Shown here: positions 28,781 through 38,244 of the stretch, one piece after another
How the letters are laid out: each line of letters starts with the position of its first letter
How positions within the stretch are numbered: the first letter of the stretch is position 1
Source of the DNA: Pythium myriotylum
Taxonomy: Eukaryota; Oomycota; Peronosporomycetes; Pythiales; Pythiaceae
Assembly: GCA_023091665.1 (NCBI GenBank)
Contig: JALJCQ010000030.1
Coordinates: 3,102,501 to 3,166,500, forward strand
DNA length: 64,000 bases
Reading direction: 5' to 3'
The notes under the pieces: generated by a model
Databases searched by the model: none
What the model was told of the DNA's origin: nothing
Seen by the model: the letters and a program-made list of their open reading frames with translations, nothing else
Program-made: the position numbers and the translations under genes

Positions 28781-30178
28781 ATGTCGTCCCCCGAGGCCAG
28801 CAGCAGCAGCGAAGACGAGTTCGATCTGAACGCGTCGTCGGCGCAGCCCGCGTCGCGCGATTCCGGCGCGGAAAGCGGCTCGGCGGCCGCGGAGGACGCC
28901 AAGAAAGCCGCGGCCCACTCGAGTCTCTTCAGCGACGACGAGGACGACGACAGCGCCGAGGAGAAGCCCAGCGAGAGCAAGAAGAGCGGCGGCGGCTCGT
29001 CCGATGAAGACCAGACCAAGGAGAAAGAGATGGAGGACCTCTTCGGCTCGGACTACGACTCGGAGGAGGAAGAGTTCAAGGCGAGCGGCATCAAAGAGTC
29101 GCCCGTGCGAGAAGAGAACCGTGCTGCGCAGGATCTCTACGCAGAGGACCACGGCGTGAGCCACGGAGGCAGCCACTCGAACGAGATCTGGCTGCCGAAG
29201 ACGCCCAAGCACACCAAGACCACGACGGCGTTCATCTGCAAGATGCCCAACATCCTGCGACTCGTGCCGGAGGCCTACACGAAGCAGGCCATCGAGGAGG
29301 AGATGGAGAACCCGTCGGACGAAATGCTCTACCGCAACTACGTGCGCTGGCGTTACCAGCGCGACGAGAGCGGCCACGTGAAAATCGATCCGAAGACAGG
29401 GCGTCCACTGCGCGAATCGAACGCCAAGGTCGTTCAGTGGGAGGACGGCTCGCTCACGCTGTTTGTGGGCAAAGAGGCTCTCAACTTGTCTCGTCAGAAA
29501 ATCCCCAACTCGTTCTTATTCGTCAATGAAGTGTCGAGTGACAAGCCACAACTGGACGACGATCCGGAGGCTCCAGGCCAAGAAACCGTGCTCGAGTGCC
29601 ATGGTCGATTGAAGGAGAAACTCACGATCCGACCGACGACAACTTCGAGCAAGTCCCACAAGAGCCTCACCATGTCGATGCGCGCCAAGCACAACAAGGG
29701 TGTTCAGAAAATCAAGCATTACATCTCGGAGCTCGATGGCGAGCGTGAGCAAGAGCAGCGCGCCAAGATTAACGATGACCGCCTGCGTCTCCAAAACCGC
29801 AAAAAGGCTCGCCAATCGTACGAGGAGGACCGTGGTCGCTCTTCTCGTATGGACGCCTCGTTCCTGGAAGAAGGATACGATGGTGCAGACTACGATGATG
29901 GCGACAACGTGGCGGCGATCAAAGAGCAATTTGGTGGACGCAGCCGAAGCAAGGGCGCGTCTCGTCGCCCAGCTCCCCCTGCTCGTCGACCATCTGCATC
30001 GTCGTTCCGCGGCGACGGTTTTGACGAGTACAGCCGAAGCCGTGCGAGAGAAGAAGAACGATCTGATAGTGAACAAGACCAAGGTGAGGAAGAGCAGGAC
30101 GATGACGAAGACGAAGAGGAAGAAATCGTCCGCAGCGTCAAGAAGAGACGAACAGTTGATGAAGAGGACTCGGATTAG
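28781..30178 (+). CDS. LEO1: RNA polymerase II-associated factor LEO1 (PAF1 complex)
   Basis: 465 residues, no intron. The acidic Ser/Glu/Asp N-terminus (residues 1-110) is followed by the conserved Leo1 core, about 120-320: LPKTPKHTKTTTAFICKMPN, EMENPSDEMLYRNYVRWRY, ESNAKVVQWEDGSLTLFVG and QETVLECHGRLKEKLTIRP. A basic/acidic tail with RSRSK and a final DEDEEEE cluster follows. LEO1 is a subunit of the PAF1 elongation complex, which couples Pol II transcription to histone modification in the nucleus. It converges on the REXO5-like gene with only 64 bp between stop codons, so their 3' UTRs probably overlap. Confidence 0.93.
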   Translation: MSSPEASSSSEDEFDLNASSAQPASRDSGAESGSAAAEDAKKAAAHSSLFSDDEDDDSAEEKPSESKKSGGGSSDEDQTKEKEMEDLFGSDYDSEEEEFKASGIKESPVREENRAAQDLYAEDHGVSHGGSHSNEIWLPKTPKHTKTTTAFICKMPNILRLVPEAYTKQAIEEEMENPSDEMLYRNYVRWRYQRDESGHVKIDPKTGRPLRESNAKVVQWEDGSLTLFVGKEALNLSRQKIPNSFLFVNEVSSDKPQLDDDPEAPGQETVLECHGRLKEKLTIRPTTTSSKSHKSLTMSMRAKHNKGVQKIKHYISELDGEREQEQRAKINDDRLRLQNRKKARQSYEEDRGRSSRMDASFLEEGYDGADYDDGDNVAAIKEQFGGRSRSKGASRRPAPPARRPSASSFRGDGFDEYSRSRAREEERSDSEQDQGEEEQDDDEDEEEEIVRSVKKRRTVDEEDSD

Positions 30179-30242
30179 GAGTTCCCAGTTAGGCGTTTCA
30201 TTCTCCGCACACAAAAAAGATTGTATGGTCTCTCTATCCTTC

Positions 30243-33044
30243 TTATTTCTGTGTGAAGAATGCACACCCATCCCACGCGCCGCGAAATGCATCCGTTACG
30301 GCATCCTTGAGCTCGTTGACGATTTCTTTCTCTGGCGTTACGTCGTTCCACCGCGAGCGTGTGCTTAGAGCCTTGACGTATCGCAACAGTCCAAGATCTC
30401 CCTGAGGAACTACCATCATGAGCGTACCGTCACTGATCGCCTCGTCTCGAAGTCGCCGCAAGAGCGCATCAACTTCATCACAGTATGTCTCCTGCCTTTC
30501 CATCCAGCGGCTGTGGTTGAGGATGAAGTCTTTAGCAGATGACTGGTCACTCACTTGGTTGATTTCAAGCCAGCACACGGCATCTCCACGGTCAGATGCC
30601 GCCTTCACACTTTCAATTAGTGCAGTTGGGTCAAATCCGGTATGCGACGCATCAGCGATCGTTGGGTGGTCTGTTACGCTTTCCCCAGCGTTGTCTGTGT
30701 GTGTTGCCTTCAGTTGTTTCGCGTGGTCCAAGGGATTGTGGATCTGTAGCTGATGGTGGCCGCTTGCATACAAATCCCACGCCTTTTTCTCCTCGATAAC
30801 CCAATCCCCGGACAGCTTATGCTCGTATTTGAGCATGGAGACACGTTTGTTTCGAGTTGCGAGCTTGTCCGGAAGGGAGTCATAGGCCGTGCTAGACAGA
30901 CCGGCCTCTGGGATTCCGTATGTTGGGCCACGGCGAATTTTCTGAATCAATAATTCCATCGCAGCCCGCGCATCCTCTGCAGAGTCATGTCCGTCTTGGA
31001 GCTTCGTTTGAATATCTTTGCCCAAGTAGGTTTTCATCAGCATCTTCAGCGAAGCTCGGAATGGAAATCCCCGTTCGTGAGGGTACAGGATGGCCGTATC
31101 AGCAATCTTAAGGTGGACAATCCGAAGAGCACGCAAGTCACTTGTGAGAGAATGGCCGACAAGGATTGTGTCTTCGAATAGAAACTTCTCCAATAGATCG
31201 CGTTGTACATCTGCAAGGATACATCGCGTGGATGCCAACATCTCCTCCGTGATTCCGCTGTACTGAGTATGGTAGTTGATGATCGTGTTCTGCGGCTTGA
31301 CAAGCTGGTCGTATACAACTTCACCAAGAGCATTTACAACGGTAATTCGAGTTAGCTCCATGCCAATATCCGTTTCGCACATCTCGCAATCCAATGCATA
31401 CACGTCAGGGGTTGCAGGTTTCTTCGCCGACTCGGGACGGGGTTGAGTCTTCACAAAAATATCTCGGGAAGCACCCTTGGACTCTTTCATGAGTGCGGCT
31501 TGCTCTGCTGCCACGTCGACAGGGAACAAGTGGTGGACGAGTTCATCTGAGGACAGCACAAACTCTTCAAAAGCATCTTGCGTCAAGGATGCTACATCGA
31601 ATGCCTCTTTGACTGGTTCTTCTCCACCAGAAGACTTGCTGGCCGCTTTTTTGGAACGAATCACAGCCCCATTAGCATCGCGTGGCACATCAGCCACAGT
31701 GGCCTTGACGAGGGACATTCGAATCTGGCGAGGTTGATCTCCGTCTGTTCGTTGTCGCTTAGTCTTCATGTGATCTGGTGTCTCGTGTGCGTATGTCTTA
31801 TCGGTCACAGTTTCAGTAATAAAGTAGTGCATCGATGGGTCTTCAGACACCAGTACATCCAAGCTGAATGAATCGTCATCTTCATCGTCATCACCGACCA
31901 GACCATCAGCCTCGTCCGCCTTGTTTCGCTGTAGGCGCCACTTGAGATGTAATAGATCGCCATCGAGTTCCCATGTTCCTCCTTGCGGCTGGCTCTTGCG
32001 TGCAAAAACCCCGCTCGGCTGGAGGATAACCTCGTCACTCCATCCTTGTGAATGGGCCATCAAGAACGTGAGTTCATGTTCGTAAAAGAGCTGATCACCA
32101 GATAGATCCCTACAAAACAGATATCGATTAGAAGAATGCAGTATTCGGACCACGGTAACCACATACTTTGTGTTGACCGGTGGCTTTGGGAATCTGTACA
32201 GCAGATGCGGAAGTGGCGATTCTCGACGCTTGTCTTGGTTAGCATTTGTCAGCATGCACGGCACCGATGTGCAAGCTTTGAAAAACGGGAGATCTGGGCA
32301 GTGGCGCTGGAGCACGGCGGGGTGGAGGTTGCCTAGCAACACGAGGCACACTTTGGTTGGTGCTGGTTTGTTTGGAAACAACGATTCCATCAGAAATGGG
32401 CTCACGCATGGCTTGCCGTCGACCACATTGAGCACCATGTCACGCAAATCGTCAGCGTCCAATCGTTTTCTTGATCGACTCGTGAATGCCTCGGCCCAGC
32501 GACCGAAATTCAGGAGCACGTTGCTCGCCACGACTTGGCGGGGGAACCGCAGGATCATACCGTCCGAGTACTCGGAGTCGTCTCGCCGTCTCGGCTCGGA
32601 CTCATGCGCTGGCACAGGAGTAGAAGATCGTGAGGGTGCACCCCGGTCGTTGCCGCCGTTGCGATACGCTGTGGGCCCATCCATATCCGAATGCATCCGC
32701 TTCCGTGGCGCACTCGATGACGCGGCGTATCCACTCGGCGACGGCGCTCGGTAGCCGCCAGGCGACGGGCCTGCGTATCCACTGCTTCTCCGTGGCGGAG
32801 CTTGCAGCAGCGGCTCCGCGTTGGCGCTCGGCGGCCGGCTGCGAGGCGCCGGCGGCGGGAGAGCTGAAGTGGGTCCGTCGGCGCCATTTCCAGTCGGTTT
32901 GGCGACGTTCCTGGGCGGTTCCGGGGCAGCGGAAGCCGCCGTCGGCTCCGCAGACGCTCCGTTGGCGCTCGACGCGACGGTCGCGACCTCGACTTCCTCT
33001 CCTTCCTCGAGGATTTCGCCGTCTTCGTAGTCGTCGTCGCTCAT
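30243..33044 (-). CDS. DEDDh RNA exonuclease, REXO5/REX1-like
   Basis: The continuous frame encodes 933 residues. A probable 57-bp intron at 32110-32166 (GTATGT..TGTAG, no in-frame stop) would reduce it to 914 residues, joining VNTK to DLSGDQL. The exonuclease domain lies in the second half: VYALDCEMCETDIGMELTRI (the Asp and Glu of ExoI), DTILVGHSLTSDLRALRIVH (ExoII) and GHDSAEDARAAMEL (ExoIII with the catalytic His). These are the signatures of REX-type 3'-5' exoribonucleases, which trim rRNA, snoRNA and tRNA. The region before the domain (FLMESLFPNKPAPTKVCLVL, YRFPKPPV) resembles REXO5/NEF-sp. The N-terminus is Pro/Ser-rich and disordered, and a C-terminal 200-residue extension is of unclear function. 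Confidence 0.85.
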   Translation of the reverse strand: MSDDDYEDGEILEEGEEVEVATVASSANGASAEPTAASAAPEPPRNVAKPTGNGADGPTSALPPPAPRSRPPSANAEPLLQAPPRRSSGYAGPSPGGYRAPSPSGYAASSSAPRKRMHSDMDGPTAYRNGGNDRGAPSRSSTPVPAHESEPRRRDDSEYSDGMILRFPRQVVASNVLLNFGRWAEAFTSRSRKRLDADDLRDMVLNVVDGKPCVSPFLMESLFPNKPAPTKVCLVLLGNLHPAVLQRHCPDLPFFKACTSVPCMLTNANQDKRRESPLPHLLYRFPKPPVNTKYVVTVVRILHSSNRYLFCRDLSGDQLFYEHELTFLMAHSQGWSDEVILQPSGVFARKSQPQGGTWELDGDLLHLKWRLQRNKADEADGLVGDDDEDDDSFSLDVLVSEDPSMHYFITETVTDKTYAHETPDHMKTKRQRTDGDQPRQIRMSLVKATVADVPRDANGAVIRSKKAASKSSGGEEPVKEAFDVASLTQDAFEEFVLSSDELVHHLFPVDVAAEQAALMKESKGASRDIFVKTQPRPESAKKPATPDVYALDCEMCETDIGMELTRITVVNALGEVVYDQLVKPQNTIINYHTQYSGITEEMLASTRCILADVQRDLLEKFLFEDTILVGHSLTSDLRALRIVHLKIADTAILYPHERGFPFRASLKMLMKTYLGKDIQTKLQDGHDSAEDARAAMELLIQKIRRGPTYGIPEAGLSSTAYDSLPDKLATRNKRVSMLKYEHKLSGDWVIEEKKAWDLYASGHHQLQIHNPLDHAKQLKATHTDNAGESVTDHPTIADASHTGFDPTALIESVKAASDRGDAVCWLEINQVSDQSSAKDFILNHSRWMERQETYCDEVDALLRRLRDEAISDGTLMMVVPQGDLGLLRYVKALSTRSRWNDVTPEKEIVNELKDAVTDAFRGAWDGCAFFTQK

Positions 33045-33559
33045 GGCCGTCCTTGGTTGCTGGTTCGCGCCACTGGAACCCAGTGGTGCCCTCTCACCTC
33101 AGGTCACTAAGTGGAGGTGGTTGAACCCTGTGTTATGTGATGATCTCAACCCACACCCATCTCTCGGCTGGATATATGGGTTTAAAGAGGTCAGACGGTA
33201 CAGGTCCGCTAAAAAGAGGCTTCACAACGGAACAACGAACGTGCTCTTCCCAAATCCCCATCTCCATCACCCAGCGCCGAGGGGCCCTCGTCCGTGCCTC
33301 GCGCCGTCGGCGTCGTCGTCTCTGCCACCGCCGCCTTCTGCCCCAGTCGTGCACGGGCGGAGCCACAGAAACCGTTCTTTCTCCGTGGGATTAGAAGCCT
33401 CGGGATTGCGACTCGTAAACCGCGCGGTGTCTCACGGTCTCGCAAGCGAGTGCGCGGAAAGGCGGTCTTGCCTTCTCTATTAGCAGGAAAAGGGGAGCGG
33501 GAAGGACCACCGAGCCGCCGCCGCGCGCAGTTGAGGATCTCGGCCGACGACTCAACACC
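33045..33559. other. Divergent intergenic region between the REXO5-like and LRAT genes
   Basis: 515 bp separate the two start codons and should hold both promoters. No TATA or clear CCAAT box stands out and no gene is seen. Confidence 0.45.
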
Positions 33560-34735
33560 ATGGGCGGCGTCTACACCAAGGTCCAGGACACGCAGTCGCT
33601 GCGTCCGGGCGACCACATCGCGATCTGGGACAAAAGCCGATGGCCCATCACGTACCAGCACCACGGGCTCGTGTGGGCCTCGGGCGATACGCTCGCCGAC
33701 ATCAAGGTCTGCCACGTGTGGAGCCCCCTCGTGGGCTACGCTGAGGCCCAGGCCGACTCGTGCTTCCGCATCTCGACGCTCGAGGAGTTTCTCTACAACC
33801 GCGACGTGCGCAACTTGCGGCTCGTCGAGTACCACACGTCGGGCCTGCGCGAGATACTCTCTCGCTGGGGCGAAGTGCACCTGACCAAGAGCGACCTGCC
33901 GGAGGTCGTGCTCGCGCGCTGCAAGTTCCTGCTCGGGCTTGGCCGCGGAGACTTCAACATCTTCAAGCAGAACTGCGAGCACGCCGCGCACTGGTGCATG
34001 ACCGGCCAGCAGTGGTCCAAGCAGAGCCTCACGCGAGCCAAAGGCCGCGTTCCGTTCGAGTCTCGAATCCCCAAGGAAGACGTCGACCGGCTGTACGCAG
34101 AGATTGAGGAGATCAAAGCTCTGTCTCAAAGCGTCGTTGACAGTGTGCTCAATCTCTCAGGGAAGCTGGTGTACCTCCGCGTGGACGGCGACAAGTACGT
34201 GCACATTTTGCCTTCGGGCCAAGTCGATGTTGTACCGCAAGGTAGCAGCCCCGAGTCGTGTGGTCGCAGTGTCTTCCGTCTCGAATGCTATTCCAAGGGT
34301 TACAACTGCATTAAAGTGAGTTTCGTGCACGAAGACTCGGGCAAGTACATGTTCTCTCGGTCGACGTACTCGTGCTTCCGCGATATCCGAATGAAGACAC
34401 CGGTATGGATCCGCGGCAAGTCGGGGCTCAAGTGGGAATATTCGTCCCTCGGTAATCTCAAGAGCATGAACCAGCACCGGCGGTACGTCGGTATCCGCGA
34501 AGGTGATGGACTGCTCGTCGACGTGAGCATGCGTGGCCAAGCGTGTCGCTTTGAGTTCGTGCCTGTGGAGCCGACGTCCGGAGGCTACCAGCCACCAGAC
34601 ATTGAAAAAGTCACTCGAGCCTACAACCACCAGCAGTCGATCGCCAACATGGAGTCGCGAAGCATGCGTGACTTCGAAGCCGCACTCAGGCAGGACAAGT
34701 CGCGAGGCTCCGACGTGGAAATAGCCGCGGTGTGA
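33560..34735 (+). CDS. LRAT/NC-domain protein with extra C-terminal beta domain
   Basis: 391 residues, intronless. Residues about 10-150 form an LRAT-like (NlpC/P60-related) domain: RPGDHIAIW, HHGLVWASGD with His34/35, His52 in VCHVWSP, and the catalytic-type NCEHAAHWCMTG with Cys139. Known relatives (LRAT, HRASLS/PLAAT, plant NC proteins) are acyltransferases or phospholipases acting on membrane lipids. The N-terminus MGGVYTKV could be myristoylated, giving membrane attachment without the usual C-terminal membrane helix. The C-terminal 200 residues are beta-rich (LVYLRVDGDKYVHILPSG, LKWEYSSLGNLKSMNQHRRY) and may be a trefoil- or fascin-like domain; I have not seen this pairing elsewhere. Enzymatic activity is inferred from the preserved His/Cys residues. 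Confidence 0.78.
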   Translation: MGGVYTKVQDTQSLRPGDHIAIWDKSRWPITYQHHGLVWASGDTLADIKVCHVWSPLVGYAEAQADSCFRISTLEEFLYNRDVRNLRLVEYHTSGLREILSRWGEVHLTKSDLPEVVLARCKFLLGLGRGDFNIFKQNCEHAAHWCMTGQQWSKQSLTRAKGRVPFESRIPKEDVDRLYAEIEEIKALSQSVVDSVLNLSGKLVYLRVDGDKYVHILPSGQVDVVPQGSSPESCGRSVFRLECYSKGYNCIKVSFVHEDSGKYMFSRSTYSCFRDIRMKTPVWIRGKSGLKWEYSSLGNLKSMNQHRRYVGIREGDGLLVDVSMRGQACRFEFVPVEPTSGGYQPPDIEKVTRAYNHQQSIANMESRSMRDFEAALRQDKSRGSDVEIAAV

Positions 34736-35464
34736 AGCCCCATACCTATTTTATCGCCAGGCTGCATCTTCGTGTGCATGTCTCCGAATCTCCTCCCTAG
34801 CCCATGATCAAACACGACTCTTCCTGACAGCAGGGACAGAGTATGGTGCTCTGGAGAGCCCTCTATCCACAAAACTCAGGCGAACGAGTACTATTGAGCT
34901 TTCTTTTTTATGATGCAGTATACCTGAGACCATCATCACGGTGCTGCTGCTGCTTGGATCCGGATTCGTCGTCTTAGGATCTACGGTATCCACGGTCTCA
35001 GACAACCACCGTGTTCTGGTGGTCGCACTGTACCCAGTTCGAGATGGCTACGCTCGCAAGTGGACATCATTGAACGTGTGCAACTTGCAGTCGTCCGCTG
35101 TCTGTAAAGCGAAAAACGCGGTGCCCTCATGGGTGGATGTGTCATCGGCCCCATCCCTGTCACGTCATGGCCGACGGCGGAAGAGCTTGGAAATGCGAAG
35201 ATTCACTTTCGTTGATTGGCTAAATTTATCCTTCTCTGTCTCTGATTGGTTGAAATAGAGGGTATTGAAGCTCCGACTGGCGTTTTCTTTCTTCAAGTAG
35301 AGGGTGGCGAGAGTCGGGGCTCCCCAAGTCGCATTCTCTGCGCCAAGGGGTGTGTCGCGGCCTGTCTAGCGGTCCCCTCCGTGCGGACTGATCAAGAGAA
35401 CGAGAAGGAGAGGAACCAGAGAGAAAGCAACGCGCCAGCCACTTGAGAATCCTCTCGCTGGGAA
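34736..35464 (+). promoter_or_regulatory. Lipin upstream region with duplicated CCAAT-type box
   Basis: No gene. Two boxes, GATTGGCTAAATTTATCC at 35214 and GATTGGTTGAAATAG at 35244, begin exactly 30 bp apart and lie 220-250 bp before the lipin start. Their similarity beyond the ATTGG core suggests a duplicated promoter element. Confidence 0.45.
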
Positions 35465-37850
35465 ATGAACGTGATCTACTCGGTCAAGGACTACGTGACC
35501 AATGTCTTCGACTTTAACCAGGCGACGGCCTCGGGCGCCATCGACATCGTCGCCGTGCAGCACGAGGACGGGTCGTTCCGGTGCACGCCGTTCCATGTGC
35601 ACTTTGGCAAGGCAGAGCTCTCGAGCAAGGTCGAGAAGACCGTGACGCTGCGCGTGAACGGCCGCGTCGTCGAGAACGTCCACATGAAGGTACGAAGCCT
35701 ACCGCACCGTCCTCCCCCATGCGCAAGTACACGGGAATGTTGACTAACTCGAATCTGGTTCCCCCCTCTCTCTCTTCTCTCCCTCTTTGCTGTTCTCTTG
35801 ACAGCTGGGCGCCGCTGGAGAAGCTTTCTTTGTCGACTCGGTCGAATCGCCAGTCGACGACGACTACAGCACATCCCCGCTCGTGAGTCCGTCGAGCGCA
35901 GTCTCAGCGCCGCGAGATACTGTAGAGTCGACTCCACCTTCATCACCGAAAGAGTCAGCGCCGACACTACTCCGAGAGAACCTCCCAGTGGTGAGCGAGG
36001 AGCATGCAGAAGAGCAAGCCCAGTGGCATGACGCGTACCGGTACGCGAGTCTCTGACTACTGAGTCGTTACGACTGTGACCCTTACGGTCGTCGTGCATT
36101 CTGTAGATTGGTGTCAGACTCGCGCATGGCAATTCCGAGGGAGTCAAGTGCGCCGTCCGAGCGACTTTCCTGGGGCTGGGGTGCTCTCCCGATTGTAAGA
36201 GCAACGTCAACTGCAGATTTGAGCAAGAATCGTGAGGAACCAATTGTCGAGGAAGTTCCCCAAACCATGGTTAAGAGCGAGTCGGTTTACTTTGACGCGG
36301 TGGAGGCTGAGAACTCGCAGCCTACGACTTTTCCAGACCACCCGTGTATGTCGCTGTGTGGTCAGCTTCTACGGTCTGCAACGTCCAGAGAAGAAGCACA
36401 CGCGATATTCTCAGAGCACATCATCACGTTTGAGTCTTTCAAAGACGCCCCGGCGTCGTACCTGCAAAACCCAGATCTTCGTTTCCTCGTCGACGGCAAG
36501 ATCTGCCCCTTCAATACAGAGATTCAAGCGTACTTAGTATCGCGCGTGCTTTTTCCAAGCTCTCAGCCGCTCCAGTTGTCATGCGCATGGGCACCAAGTG
36601 CACGCCATCGTCGAAAACACTCGGACCGAATAGAACCGGCATTCTGGTTTGGTGACCTGGACGAAGAAGATGAAGAAGAGCAGGGGGAGGACGAAGAAGA
36701 GGACGAAGAGGACGAATCAGTGCACGGAGCACTCGACGATGCCCCTGGCTCATCGCGGCGGTGGTTTCAATGGTTTCCTCGATCGTCATCAACAGGCGCT
36801 GAGTCCTCTGTCGCACCAGTGTTCCAGCCTGTTGACCATAACTCGACCAAGTCGGACACCTCAAAGTCCGTCTTTTATCGTAAAACTCTGCAGCCGTCGC
36901 AGGATCAACTTGCTCAAATGGGTCTCCACCATGGCACGAACGACATCGAGTTTATCGTCTATACCGCAACGGGAACTGACCGAGTGTCAGCCAAACTGTT
37001 CCTCTGGCCCGTTTCCGCGAAGATTATCATCGCTGAGGTTGATGGAGCTATCACGCGAGTGACTAGCAGTCGTCGCTTGACCACGCTCCTTTCAGCCAAA
37101 GAGAAAGATTTTGCGGGACTCCATCAAGGAGCTATCGACTTCTACGCTCGCGCAGCACGAAATGGATACCGTATTGTATACCTCACAAGCCGAGGTCTCT
37201 CTCAAGCGGATTTGATCCACACGATGCTTCGAGGATCATCGCCACTCCGTGGCAAGCTATTGCCAAATGGCCCTGTATTATTATCTCCAGATCGCCTCCT
37301 CGAATCCGACTCGGATGATACGACTGTGACCCGTGACTTCAAGTTTGCAGCCCTCAACGGTATCCGTACGCTGTTTCCTGAGGACGTGAACCCTTTCTAT
37401 GCCGCGTTCGGCAAGACCTACGAAGACAGCGTTGTGTTCACCGAAGTGGGGGTCTTCCCAGGGAAGGTGTTTCTTGTCGATGAAGGTGATGGGCGGTTGA
37501 GGCACCGGTCCATGCTGAATTACCAGGAGTCATACTCGAGTCTGCTCGGTCTCATGGACAGGATGTTCCCTCCGTTTTGCTCACCGTCTCCGCCGCCACC
37601 AGAGCGAAGAGCTAGCAAAACAGACTCGGACGACACTTCTTCTTTAACTTTATCACTTACATCATCGCTCCCATCGTCTCCGCGGTCAGCAGCGGTGCCG
37701 ATCTCTCCGACCTCCTCGATCAAGCGAGTACTCTCCGACGAGTTCGTCTCCGACGTCATTTCCTCGCACGTGCGGACACGCAGCATGGGCGACGAAGCCT
37801 ACAACGACGTCAACTTCTGGCGGATCAAGCCAGGCTCTATATCCCCGTAA
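35465..37850 (+). CDS. Lipin-family protein with degenerate catalytic motif
   Basis: Three exons (35465-35689, 35805-36040, 36107-37850) encode 734 residues. The N-LIP domain is clear: MNVIYSVKDYVTNVFDFNQA, ATASGAIDIVAVQHEDG, FRCTPFHVHFGKAE, and across intron 1 the typical MKLGAAGEAFFV. The C-terminal LNS2/HAD domain is also recognisable (NGYRIVYLTSRGLSQADLIH, LPNGPVLLSPDRLL, FYAAFGKTYEDSVVFTEVGV). Active lipins (Mg-dependent phosphatidate phosphatases making diacylglycerol) need DxDGT. Here residues 464-468 read EVDGA, so the nucleophilic Asp is Glu and the Thr is Ala. The protein is therefore probably not a phosphatase and may act through protein or membrane binding. The middle is disordered with a long Glu/Asp run. 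No frame break or stop is present. Confidence 0.88.
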
Positions 37851-38244
37851 ATAGATAGATTCAAAAACTTTCGTAAGGATCCGATAGTCTTGTGGCAGAG
37901 CGCGTAAGGCACTGGGCCTTACGAAATCAACACACGGGCCTGGGATTCGTGACTCCGACATCGAAAGCGCCAACTGCTCCATGTAGCCATGTCTTTCGAC
38001 ACACGTCACATATCCGTTTGAGTTCGTTCCTTCCCCCAACGTATTGGCTGAAAAACTCGGGTCCACGACCCGAGCACCACCACACGACCAAGAAGAAACC
38101 GGCGGAACTCGAGGCGAAGATGCGGCGGCCGTTTCGAGGCGCCGACTGGCCGCTGCGCGAAACGAGCGCCTCGTGGTCGTCGTCGCGGCCTCAGTCGCGA
38201 GGTGCGAGTCGGCCGCGAAACTGAGAACGCCGAGCAGAGAGACC
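37851..38244. other. Intergenic region with a degenerate tRNA-like stretch
   Basis: 394 bp between lipin and the giant-protein gene. A stretch at about 37889-37960 vaguely resembles a tRNA (TGGCAGAGCG, then TTACGAAATC, then GATTCGTGACTCC), but the anticodon and T stems do not pair and the B box has extra bases, so I do not call a tRNA. Confidence 0.4.

Noticed and set aside
37889..37960. tRNA-like segment
   Set aside because: A D-arm-like and a T-arm-like string are present, but the anticodon stem and T stem do not pair and no acceptor stem forms.
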